Shown here: piece after piece, positions 34,320-41,347 of the stretch
Position numbering within the stretch: the stretch's first letter is position 1
Layout: the number at the start of each line of letters is the position of its first letter
Source: Henriciella sp.
GTDB lineage: Bacteria > Pseudomonadota > Alphaproteobacteria > Caulobacterales > Hyphomonadaceae
DNA: 64,000 nt
Assembly: GCA_013214545.1 (NCBI GenBank)
Contig: JABSQB010000008.1
Span: 60,015 to 124,014 of the forward strand
Direction: 5' to 3'
Position numbers and translations under genes: made by a program
Notes under the pieces: model-generated
Seen by the model: only the letters and a program-made list of their open reading frames with translations
What the model was told of the DNA's origin: nothing
The model's database searches: none

Positions 34320-36512
34320 TTAGAAGTCGTAGCGGAACTCAATACCGAAGGTCTGTGGTTCGTTGACGAACCCGGTCAGTGTGGTGAAGTCGATCCCGCC
34401 GGTCAGTGCATCCTCATCCAGAATGTTGCGACCGAAAAGCGAGACCTCATAATTGTGATCGGATTTATAGCCGATGCGAAGGCCGCCTTCCCAATAGCCT
34501 TCCTGGAAGAATTCAACGCTCTCATACAGGAAGAAGTTGGTGTCGCCTTTATAGGCCCAGTCTGTGTAAGCATAGAGCTCGCCGCTCTCGACCGGAATCG
34601 AATAGCGTGCGGTGAAGTTTGCGATCCATTCTGGCGCGTTCGGGAAGGAATTGCCTGAAATGTTGAAACGATCCACACCGTTTACGACCACGATCGGGTC
34701 CGTCACGGTACAGATTGAGCCGCCGCCGCAGCCTTCAACCAACAGAACGTCGTCTTTGATTTCTGTCTTGTTGTAAGACAGGCCCGCGGTGACCAAGAGG
34801 TTTTCCGTGGCCACGGCTTCTACATCTACCTCGACCCCATAAGCTTCGCCTTTGTCGGCATTGAACAACGAAACATCGTTGGTGGCTCCGCCGACCGCGG
34901 TGAGTTGCTGATCGGAAACTTCATAATAGAAAACACTGGAGTTCAAACGAACGCGGCGATCGAGCAGCTCTGATTTAACCCCGGCTTCATATGACAGAAC
35001 GGTTTCGCTATCGGCCTGCGATGGCGCGCCAAACCGCTGTTGGATCGTGGGCCCGCGGAAGCCTTTTGCGACCTTTGCATATGCATTGACGTCGTCGTTC
35101 ACAGCATAAGTTGCTGAGACGTCCCAGCTGAGCTGTTCGTCGCCCAATTCGCGATCATCACCGGCAGCGCTGAACTGTTTCTCGTCTTCGGTCCAGCGTA
35201 AACCGCCTGAAACGGTCAGTTGGTCAGAGACGTCATAAGATAGCGACCCAAAAATACCCAACGCATCTGTTTGAATGGAGCGCGTGGCGGATTGGAGGGG
35301 GACATTGTTCACGAAACGGCGTGACGTGATGGTCACCTCTTCGTCGAAGATGAACACGCCCGCCTGGCCGCGCAGACGGCCGCCATCATCAAAAGCGAGA
35401 CGCGCTTCATGAGTGATCTGGTCGAGCTCATCGATGCCGCCCTGGGTATCGCTCGGGAAGCGAAACGGACCATCTGGAATGATCCCGTTCGGTCCTATTG
35501 CGCCGCCATCAATATCGCCGCGGGATGAGGTTTCTGTGGTTTCGTGTCCGAAGATGTAGGTCAGGTCCCAGCCATTCCCGAAATCCTTGGTGGCCTTGAA
35601 ATTGATCCCGGCTGAGTCTTGCGTCAGCGGGTTGCCGCCACCGCCATCGAAGAACACGTTTTCGCGATCGAAATTGCTGCCCAGACCGCGCTCACCAACA
35701 TCAAAAATGTTCGCTCGGAATACGCGCGCGCTGCCATCATTGGACAATGCGTGGATGTTCAGGAGGAGATCGAACGTATCAGTAGGCTCGAACAGGAACT
35801 GAAGGCGGCCAGAAGCGACTTCAAAGCCTTCGAACAGGTCATCCTGTCCGGTGAAGGCATTGTTCACATAATCATCGCGCGATTGGTACAGCACCGAAAT
35901 GCGCGTCGAGAGCTTGTCCGTAATCGGGCCGCCGACTGCGCCTTCAACGTCGAACGTGTTGAATGTGCCGTAAGAGCCGCGTGCATAAGCGTTGAAATCC
36001 TGGCTCGGTTTGACGCTGTCAAACTTGATGATCCCGCCCGGTGTGTTGCGTCCGAACAGCGTTCCCTGTGGACCGCGAAGGACTTCGACAGATTCCATGT
36101 CGAACACCGGATAGCCCTTCAGAATCGGGTTCTCGTAAGGAATGTCATCATAGACCAGCGAAACGGGCTGGGTTGAATTCAGGTCGAAGTCTGTATTGCC
36201 GTAACCGCGAATGTAGAAGCGCGGGAAGGCGCGTCCGAAAGAACTTTCGGCGATGACGCTCGGCACGCGGGCTGACAGGAAGCGGACATCGGCGCCGCTG
36301 GCTTTCAGATTGTCGAGTTTCTCATCAGACACGGTGGTGATGGAGATTGGCACATCCTGCGCATCTTGTTCTACTCGTTGCGCCGTGGTGACCACCGGAT
36401 CGAGACGGCGGGCGTCTGCATCGTCGGCGTCCTGGGCCAGAGCAGGGGCAGCCCCGAGCGTGGTCAGCAGGGTCGCGGCGATGGAGTATTTCAGGGAGGT
36501 TTTGACAGACAT
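34320..36512 (-). CDS. TonB-dependent outer-membrane receptor
   Basis: About 730 residues. A Sec signal peptide (cut after ALA before QDADDAD) precedes a probable TonB box around DPVVTTAQR. The plug domain has FYIRGYGNTDFDLN and VEVLRGPQGTLFGRNTPGG, and the barrel ends with the outer-membrane C-terminal Phe (GIEFRYDF). This subtype is abundant in Caulobacterales and sphingomonads, where substrates include siderophores, sugars and others; none is indicated here. I start at ATG 36512, since the GTG at 36533 would add an odd leader before the signal peptide. A perfect palindrome lies 115 bases upstream (36627-36646). Confidence 0.94.
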   Translation of the reverse strand: MSVKTSLKYSIAATLLTTLGAAPALAQDADDADARRLDPVVTTAQRVEQDAQDVPISITTVSDEKLDNLKASGADVRFLSARVPSVIAESSFGRAFPRFYIRGYGNTDFDLNSTQPVSLVYDDIPYENPILKGYPVFDMESVEVLRGPQGTLFGRNTPGGIIKFDSVKPSQDFNAYARGSYGTFNTFDVEGAVGGPITDKLSTRISVLYQSRDDYVNNAFTGQDDLFEGFEVASGRLQFLFEPTDTFDLLLNIHALSNDGSARVFRANIFDVGERGLGSNFDRENVFFDGGGGNPLTQDSAGINFKATKDFGNGWDLTYIFGHETTETSSRGDIDGGAIGPNGIIPDGPFRFPSDTQGGIDELDQITHEARLAFDDGGRLRGQAGVFIFDEEVTITSRRFVNNVPLQSATRSIQTDALGIFGSLSYDVSDQLTVSGGLRWTEDEKQFSAAGDDRELGDEQLSWDVSATYAVNDDVNAYAKVAKGFRGPTIQQRFGAPSQADSETVLSYEAGVKSELLDRRVRLNSSVFYYEVSDQQLTAVGGATNDVSLFNADKGEAYGVEVDVEAVATENLLVTAGLSYNKTEIKDDVLLVEGCGGGSICTVTDPIVVVNGVDRFNISGNSFPNAPEWIANFTARYSIPVESGELYAYTDWAYKGDTNFFLYESVEFFQEGYWEGGLRIGYKSDHNYEVSLFGRNILDEDALTGGIDFTTLTGFVNEPQTFGIEFRYDF

Positions 36513-36543
36513 CAGTAGGTCACTTTCAGTCACTTTTGCGAAC

Positions 36544-36563
36544 GCCTTCCATAAGGCGCTTTC
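36544..36563 (-). promoter_or_regulatory. Small hairpin in TonB receptor leader
   Basis: CGCCTT and AAGGCG arms around a four-base loop lie about 35-50 bases before the receptor start. It matches no riboswitch I recognise and may only stabilise the message. Confidence 0.25.
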
Positions 36564-36626
36564 GAACCCGACCTAACTCAAGCGAGGGGCAGGGCAAGCC
36601 TGATTTGATCCCGCCGAGGTCGCGCG

Positions 36627-36646
36627 AGTGTAAATATCTTTACACT
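36627..36646. promoter_or_regulatory. Perfect palindromic operator candidate upstream of TonB receptor
   Basis: AGTGTAAA - TATC - TTTACACT: perfect eight-base arms. The arrangement resembles operators of TetR-family proteins. It is 115 bases upstream of the receptor start on the minus strand and nothing else nearby would use it. The regulator is not encoded next to it. Confidence 0.5.
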
Positions 36647-36674
36647 GAGTCGGCATGGCCACAAAAAACAGCGA

Positions 36675-36699
36675 AAAGGCGCGCCGTTGGCACGCCTTT
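36675..36699 (-). terminator. Rho-independent terminator of the acidic-protein gene
   Basis: AAAGGCGCGCC (36675-36685) and GGCACGCCTTT (36689-36699) form an eleven-pair stem with one mismatch; on the minus strand it is followed by TTTT and soon by another T-run. It lies 30 bases after the stop at 36729. Confidence 0.65.
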
Positions 36700-36728
36700 G
36701 CTTAAACCTTGGGCAGTTTAGACTGAAA

Positions 36729-38510
36729 TCAATCCCATGGATTGAAGCGTGTTCTCGGCTTCAGAATATCGCCGTCTTCGCTTTCTTCTGTATCTGCTTC
36801 ACTGTTATTGGACTCATTGTCGGATTTACCGAAACTGATTTCGGAAACGGCTGCTTCCATTTGCTCGACATTCAGGTTGCCTTCCAATTCCGGCAACACA
36901 TCTTCTGTCGCATCGATCACGATTTTTTCCGGTTCAGGCGTGCCCAAAGAGCTCGGGCCTGGGATGCCGCTCGCTTCTGTTTTCGCAGATAGCGCGCCCA
37001 ATCCGAAGCCAGCGCCGATACCGCTCAGACTGTATGTCTTGGGCGCTTCAGGTGCCGCCAGGACGGGCTCTGCTTCGCTTTCAGGCTCGGTTTCCGTTTC
37101 GGATTCAATGCCTGCGCTGGAGTCAGCGGCGTCATCTGACGCGGCAACAGGCTCGACCGGCGTGGCTTCGGTCAACTCAGTCTCTGGTTCCGCAGTGGTT
37201 TCCAGCGGCGGCTCTTCTGAGGTTTCCGGTTCCAATTCTGCGACTGTGGACTCGGCAGCGGGCGCCATTTCCACAACTGTCGAGGCAGGCTCCACTTCGA
37301 TTTGCGGCTCTTCTTCAGGTTCCACCAGTGGTGGCAGCTCGGTGCTCGCCATCACTTCCGGTTCTGAGCTTGAAAGCTTGGGCTCCGCCTCTGTTGCGGG
37401 CGCTGCTTCGAACGTAGCGACCGGCTCAGTCGGTGCAGGCTCAACCGGTTCAGGCTCAGAGGCCTCAAATGCGGCCGCTGGTGCCGGTGTTTCAGGGCTC
37501 CCTTCAAGACCGAACGGGATATAAGGCACGGCCGAAATGCTCTCAACTGGCTCCGCCGGTTCAGCGGCCACGACCGCTTCAGGCTCTTCGTCAGATTCCA
37601 CAGATGGTTCTGATACGGCTTCCGGTTCATCGTCCTGATCTAGACCCGCCGCCGATGCGACTGCGCCGACTGCAGCCGCTGCAGCGACGCCAACAGGGGA
37701 GGCGGTTTCAGTTTCCTCGGAGGTCTCATCGCGATTATTGACTTCGTCGGCTAGGCGCGCGACGGCCTCTGTGACATCAGACTCGGTGTCGATCTCGTCA
37801 GCCACAGTCTCGGCCTCGGCGCTTGTTTCCGGCTCGGGCTTAGTATCGAGGCCTGCGACTTCTACGGTGCTCTCTTCTTCAGTTTCAGAGAACGCGGTGA
37901 CTTCGACAGTATTCTCTTCTTCGACCTGATCGATGCTCGCATCCGCTTCGTCCTCTGAGGAAGTCTCGTTCTCAACTGGCGCTACGGCAATCGTTTCTTC
38001 GACAGCTTCCGATTCTTGTTCAGGCTCAGCAGTCACCTGCGGCTCGGGCTCTACTTCCGGTTTTGTCTTCAGTTCGTGGTTGGCGATGCCTTCTGACGCC
38101 ATCGCTGCGGCCTCGTCGCCTGGGTCCTCTGGGCCTTCGTCCGCAAGCTCGGTTGCGTCTTCCTCGGCAACTGGTGCAGGCTCTTCCATGCCCGCCAGAA
38201 TGCTGGAGATTGCGGTTTCTGTGCCGCGAGCAATACGGGCCGCTTCCGCGCCCATGTCGGCGACGATCTGGCTGTAAGCTGTGCCTTGCTCAGACGTCGT
38301 CGCGCTCAGGGCTTCCGCGCTTGCCCGCTCCAGCTCTTTGCCATCAATGCTCTGGATGACGATTTCGCTGGCGCCATCTGGCAGGCAAACGCTGTAGCCT
38401 TCAGTCGAATAGACCAGGCTTCCATTCTCGCCCTCGGTCCAATCAAGCTTGCCGAGTTCCGTCATCTCAGCGAGGCGATCGATCAGTTTTTGCGTCGAAG
38501 GGTGCAGCAT
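36729..38510 (-). CDS. Very acidic, low-complexity protein with ordered ends, function unknown
   Basis: A 593-residue protein in three parts. Residues 1 to about 110 look folded and helical (STQKLIDRLAEMTELGKLDW, then a strand-rich stretch). About 110-480 is low-complexity and rich in Glu, Ala, Pro, Val, Ser and Thr with repeated PEP, EPE and VEPA-like units, surely disordered. The last 100 residues include IGAGFGLGALSAKTEA, a short helix ELEGNLNVEQMEAAVSEISFG and the end TRFNPWD. There is no signal peptide or membrane segment, so it is probably cytoplasmic. I know no function. A scaffold with a binding tail is a guess. The gene stands alone, with its own terminator and an upstream inverted repeat. 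Confidence 0.8.
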   Translation of the reverse strand: MLHPSTQKLIDRLAEMTELGKLDWTEGENGSLVYSTEGYSVCLPDGASEIVIQSIDGKELERASAEALSATTSEQGTAYSQIVADMGAEAARIARGTETAISSILAGMEEPAPVAEEDATELADEGPEDPGDEAAAMASEGIANHELKTKPEVEPEPQVTAEPEQESEAVEETIAVAPVENETSSEDEADASIDQVEEENTVEVTAFSETEEESTVEVAGLDTKPEPETSAEAETVADEIDTESDVTEAVARLADEVNNRDETSEETETASPVGVAAAAAVGAVASAAGLDQDDEPEAVSEPSVESDEEPEAVVAAEPAEPVESISAVPYIPFGLEGSPETPAPAAAFEASEPEPVEPAPTEPVATFEAAPATEAEPKLSSSEPEVMASTELPPLVEPEEEPQIEVEPASTVVEMAPAAESTVAELEPETSEEPPLETTAEPETELTEATPVEPVAASDDAADSSAGIESETETEPESEAEPVLAAPEAPKTYSLSGIGAGFGLGALSAKTEASGIPGPSSLGTPEPEKIVIDATEDVLPELEGNLNVEQMEAAVSEISFGKSDNESNNSEADTEESEDGDILKPRTRFNPWD

Positions 38511-38601
38511 ATCAGGTCCACCTTATGAATTTTGCTATTGCGCTCTTAATACAGGTTCAGGGACCGGCATTGATAGGGTTCAAAGGCAAGATTCTGATGA
38601 A

Positions 38602-38624
38602 ATTACGGTTATATCTGCCGTAAT
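38602..38624. promoter_or_regulatory. Inverted repeat upstream of the acidic-protein gene
   Basis: ATTACGG (38602-38608) and CCGTAAT (38618-38624) are perfect arms with a nine-base AT-rich spacer, about 90 bases upstream of the gene start. It could be an operator; no regulator is adjacent. The rest of the 231-base gap (38511-38741) holds no convincing gene. Confidence 0.4.
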
Positions 38625-38741
38625 ATCAGGAGTTTCCGGACAGCTGTACGACGCTCGAACACGCCGTGTTTGAATCGCGTGTTTACCCGGCGCGAATTGC
38701 GCCCATCTCGAGCCGCGGCAGGCGCCCGTGATTCTCTGCGT

Positions 38742-39413
38742 TTATTCCGCCGACCAATCCCGGCGCGTGCGGGAAATGTCCTGCACAAAGGTCTTCACGG
38801 CGTCATCGCCGGCATCGGCAAGCCCGGTTCGAAAGCCCTGGACTGTCAAGTCCGGGGCGACGAGCAGGTAAGTCGGTGTCCATCTGATTTTCAGCGTGTC
38901 GCGGATCGCTGCGTCTTCATCGATGACGGTGAGGACGCTCCAGCCTTTTTCGTCAAACCATGTAGACACAGAGTCGTACCCGCGCAGCGCGCGGTGAGCA
39001 TTGCGAACGTTCTTTGGTGTGTGAATCGACATGAAATCGACATCCGGATCTTGCGCCAGGGCGCTCGCCAAGGCGGCCGCATAAGGTGCATCGCGGCGGC
39101 TATCGTGGCACCAGATGCCCCACACTTCGATCACGGTCCAGCGGCCCTCCAGCATCTGCGACGCGAACGTGGTCTGGTCGGTGGTCTCGCCGATAAAGTC
39201 CGGCAGCACAGCGCCGAGCCCTTCATACGTGTAAGGGCGACCGTAATCGTCGCGCGGAACATCGCCGCGGCTGAGATCAGCGCCGTCCGGGATCGTCGCA
39301 CCGGGTCGATAGAATCCGGTTGCTGAGTCTTCGCTTACGTTATGAGGATCATCTGCGAAGGCGCAGGCTGCGAGTCCGATCGTAGCAAGAGAAGCAATCA
39401 AGGCACGCAGCAT
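38742..39413 (-). CDS. Thioredoxin-fold lipoprotein with a single active-site Cys
   Basis: A 223-residue lipoprotein (lipobox LAAC, Cys17) with a TlpA/thioredoxin-like fold: VIEVWGIWCHDSRRDAPY is the active-site strand and helix, and LKIRWTPTYLLVAPD holds the cis-Pro loop. The usual WCxxC is WCHDS, so the second Cys is missing; a CxxS site cannot form the normal disulfide and is more typical of mixed-disulfide or isomerase-like chemistry. Substrates are unknown. Probably periplasmic, membrane-anchored. Confidence 0.75.
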   Translation of the reverse strand: MLRALIASLATIGLAACAFADDPHNVSEDSATGFYRPGATIPDGADLSRGDVPRDDYGRPYTYEGLGAVLPDFIGETTDQTTFASQMLEGRWTVIEVWGIWCHDSRRDAPYAAALASALAQDPDVDFMSIHTPKNVRNAHRALRGYDSVSTWFDEKGWSVLTVIDEDAAIRDTLKIRWTPTYLLVAPDLTVQGFRTGLADAGDDAVKTFVQDISRTRRDWSAE

Positions 39414-39446
39414 GGCAAGGATCTTTCTGATTCACATATTTGACGC

Positions 39447-39893
39447 TCAGGCGCCCGGAATACGCAACACCTGACCCGGATAGATTTTGTCCGGATGCTT
39501 CAGCATCGGCGTATTGGCATCGAATATGTCTGGATACCGCATCGCGTCGCCATAGTACTTTTTGGCGATTTTCGACAAGGTGTCACCTGACTTTACCGTG
39601 TGAAAGACAGACTCGCCGACCTTGGCCTTTGACCTGACCTTGAGCGAGTCATCGACTTCTCCGATGCCGCTGACATTCCCGGCGGCCAGGATCAGTTTCT
39701 CCCGTGTCGCTTGGTCCGGGACTTTGCCCTCCAGTTTAACCTGTTTTCCTTCGACGGTGACCTTGAAGTCATTGCCGAGATCGTCGTCGAGGCCGAGATC
39801 CTCGACCTCTTTGCGGATGGCTTTCTCGGCCACTTTGTTGCGCTCGGCAATAATCTCTTTGCCTTTGCCCAATGCGAATTTGAATATGCCCAT
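39447..39893 (-). CDS. kbp: BON-LysM protein Kbp/YgaU (potassium-binding protein homologue)
   Basis: A 148-residue protein whose length and layout equal E. coli Kbp (149 residues): MGIFKFALGKGKEI, a BON domain (about 50-95, VEGKQVKLEGKVPDQATREKL), and a LysM domain (about 100-148, HTVKSGDTLSKIAKKYYGD). E. coli Kbp is a cytoplasmic K+ sensor/binder linked to growth under osmotic change. I start at 39893, with GGGGAG nine bases upstream; a longer frame to 39974 adds 27 residues without support. No signal peptide. Confidence 0.9.
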   Translation of the reverse strand: MGIFKFALGKGKEIIAERNKVAEKAIRKEVEDLGLDDDLGNDFKVTVEGKQVKLEGKVPDQATREKLILAAGNVSGIGEVDDSLKVRSKAKVGESVFHTVKSGDTLSKIAKKYYGDAMRYPDIFDANTPMLKHPDKIYPGQVLRIPGA

Positions 39894-40059
39894 GTTCGTG
39901 GTCTCCCCTTTATATACCCCCACGCTAGGCAGGAATCGCGCTTTCGTGAAGAGGTTTCCGCGACGTCGTTCCACTTTACGTCAACGTTACCCCTAGTCGG
40001 GGCGCAATCGCTTCTCTAGGGTGCGGTGCAACATAGACCAATCACGGGAGATAATCGTT

Positions 40060-41268
40060 ATGCGCGAAGCAGTCATCGTATCCTATGCCCGCACGGGGCT
40101 TGCCAAAACCGGTCGCGGGTCGCTCAACGACACGCACGGCATCACCATGGCGGGACACGCCATTAAGAGCGCCCTGGAGCGTGCGAATGTTGAGCCGGAA
40201 GCGGTCGAAGATGTGTATCTCGGCTCAGCCCAGCCAGAAGGCGCTACCGGTCATAACATTGCGCGTAACGCGGCGCTTTGGGCCGGTTGCCCAAGCTCGA
40301 CCTCAGGCGCGACCATCAACCGGTTCTGTTCGTCAGGTCTGCAGGCCATCGCCAACGCTGCCCACACCGTGATCAATGAAGGCGCCCCTGTCGCCATTGG
40401 CGGCGGCGTAGAGAGCCTGTCTCTGGTCTCTCGCTCAGGCCACATGAACACACACCGCTATGTCGAAGACGAGCTGATGCAGAAATGGCCAGCGATCTGG
40501 ATGACCATGATCGAGACGGCTGAAATCGTTGCCGATCGCTATGGCATCAGCCGCGAGTATCAGGACGAGTATTCTGCTGAGTCTCAGCGCCGCACGGCTG
40601 AGTTCCAGAAGAATGGCTACATGGCTGAAGAAATTGCACCGCTGAAGACCCGCATGAAGCTGGTCAACAAAGAAACTGGCGAAGAGACTTATCAGGACGT
40701 TGTCGTCGATCGCGATGAGTGTAATCGTCCAGGCACCACAGCCGAAGCGCTTGCGGGTCTGCCGCCTGTGTTCCGCGGCGGCCAGCAAGTTGCTGAAGGT
40801 AAGTATATCACGGCCGGTAACGCGTCTCAGCTCTCTGATGGCGCTGCTGCCGTTGTCGTGATGGAAGCAGAAGAAGCCGCGCGTCGCGGTCTGTCGCCAA
40901 TGGGTCGTTTCATGGGCTTCAATGTTGGCGGTGTTGATCCGGACGAGATGGGCATCGGCCCGGTTAAAGCGGTTCCGCGTCTGCTCGAGCGCCACGGTCT
41001 GAAAGTCGATGATATCGACCTGTGGGAACTGAACGAGGCGTTCGCGTCTCAGTGCCTCTATTGCCGTGACGAGCTGGGCATCGATCCAGAGAAATACAAT
41101 GTAAATGGCGGCTCGATCTCAATCGGTCACCCATTCGGCATGACCGGCGCACGTTGCACCGGCTCAATCCTGATGGAAGGCCAGCGCCGCAAAGCGAAAT
41201 ACGGCGTCGTCACCATGTGTATCGGCGGCGGCATGGGCGCTGCAGGTCTGTTCGAGTTCCTGCACTAA
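40060..41268 (+). CDS. Acetyl-CoA acyltransferase (thiolase)
   Basis: A 402-residue degradative/biosynthetic thiolase. The acyl-binding Cys is C90 in [14 protein letters not shown]; the C-terminal [10 protein letters not shown] supplies His and [14 protein letters not shown] the second Cys. It cleaves 3-ketoacyl-CoA or condenses two acyl-CoAs. The start is ATG 40060, with GGGAG nine bases upstream; starting at 40021 would add 13 residues with no family match. Codon choice is visibly biased towards preferred codons, suggesting strong expression. It is a single-gene unit closed by the terminator at 41289. Confidence 0.95.
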   Translation: MREAVIVSYARTGLAKTGRGSLNDTHGITMAGHAIKSALERANVEPEAVEDVYLGSAQPEGATGHNIARNAALWAGCPSSTSGATINRFCSSGLQAIANAAHTVINEGAPVAIGGGVESLSLVSRSGHMNTHRYVEDELMQKWPAIWMTMIETAEIVADRYGISREYQDEYSAESQRRTAEFQKNGYMAEEIAPLKTRMKLVNKETGEETYQDVVVDRDECNRPGTTAEALAGLPPVFRGGQQVAEGKYITAGNASQLSDGAAAVVVMEAEEAARRGLSPMGRFMGFNVGGVDPDEMGIGPVKAVPRLLERHGLKVDDIDLWELNEAFASQCLYCRDELGIDPEKYNVNGGSISIGHPFGMTGARCTGSILMEGQRRKAKYGVVTMCIGGGMGAAGLFEFLH

Positions 41269-41288
41269 GGCATTCGCCACCAAGATAA

Positions 41289-41322
41289 AAAAAAGCCCCG
41301 ATCATCTGATCGGGGCTTTTTT
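41289..41322. terminator. Bidirectional rho-independent terminator
   Basis: AAAAAAGCCCCGATC and GATCGGGGCTTTTTT form a perfect 15-pair stem with a four-base loop. It serves both the thiolase (+) and the oligopeptidase gene (-). Confidence 0.95.
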
Positions 41323-41347
41323 GATTTGTGTGGTTGCCGACGAGTTC

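Noticed and set aside
36513..36728. Cobalamin or other riboswitch before the TonB receptor
   Set aside because: The gap is only about 215 bases and lacks the conserved B12-box sequence; only a palindrome and small hairpins are visible.
36742..37524. 260-residue plus-strand ORF of Ser/Gly/Ala-rich composition
   Set aside because: It is the antisense shadow of the Glu/Pro/Ala-rich region of the minus-strand acidic protein; low-complexity codons keep the other strand open.
39894..40059. EcfG-type stress promoter before the Kbp gene
   Set aside because: GGAAC and GGAAA occur on the minus strand but no CGTT follows at 16-17 bases; the match is no better than chance.
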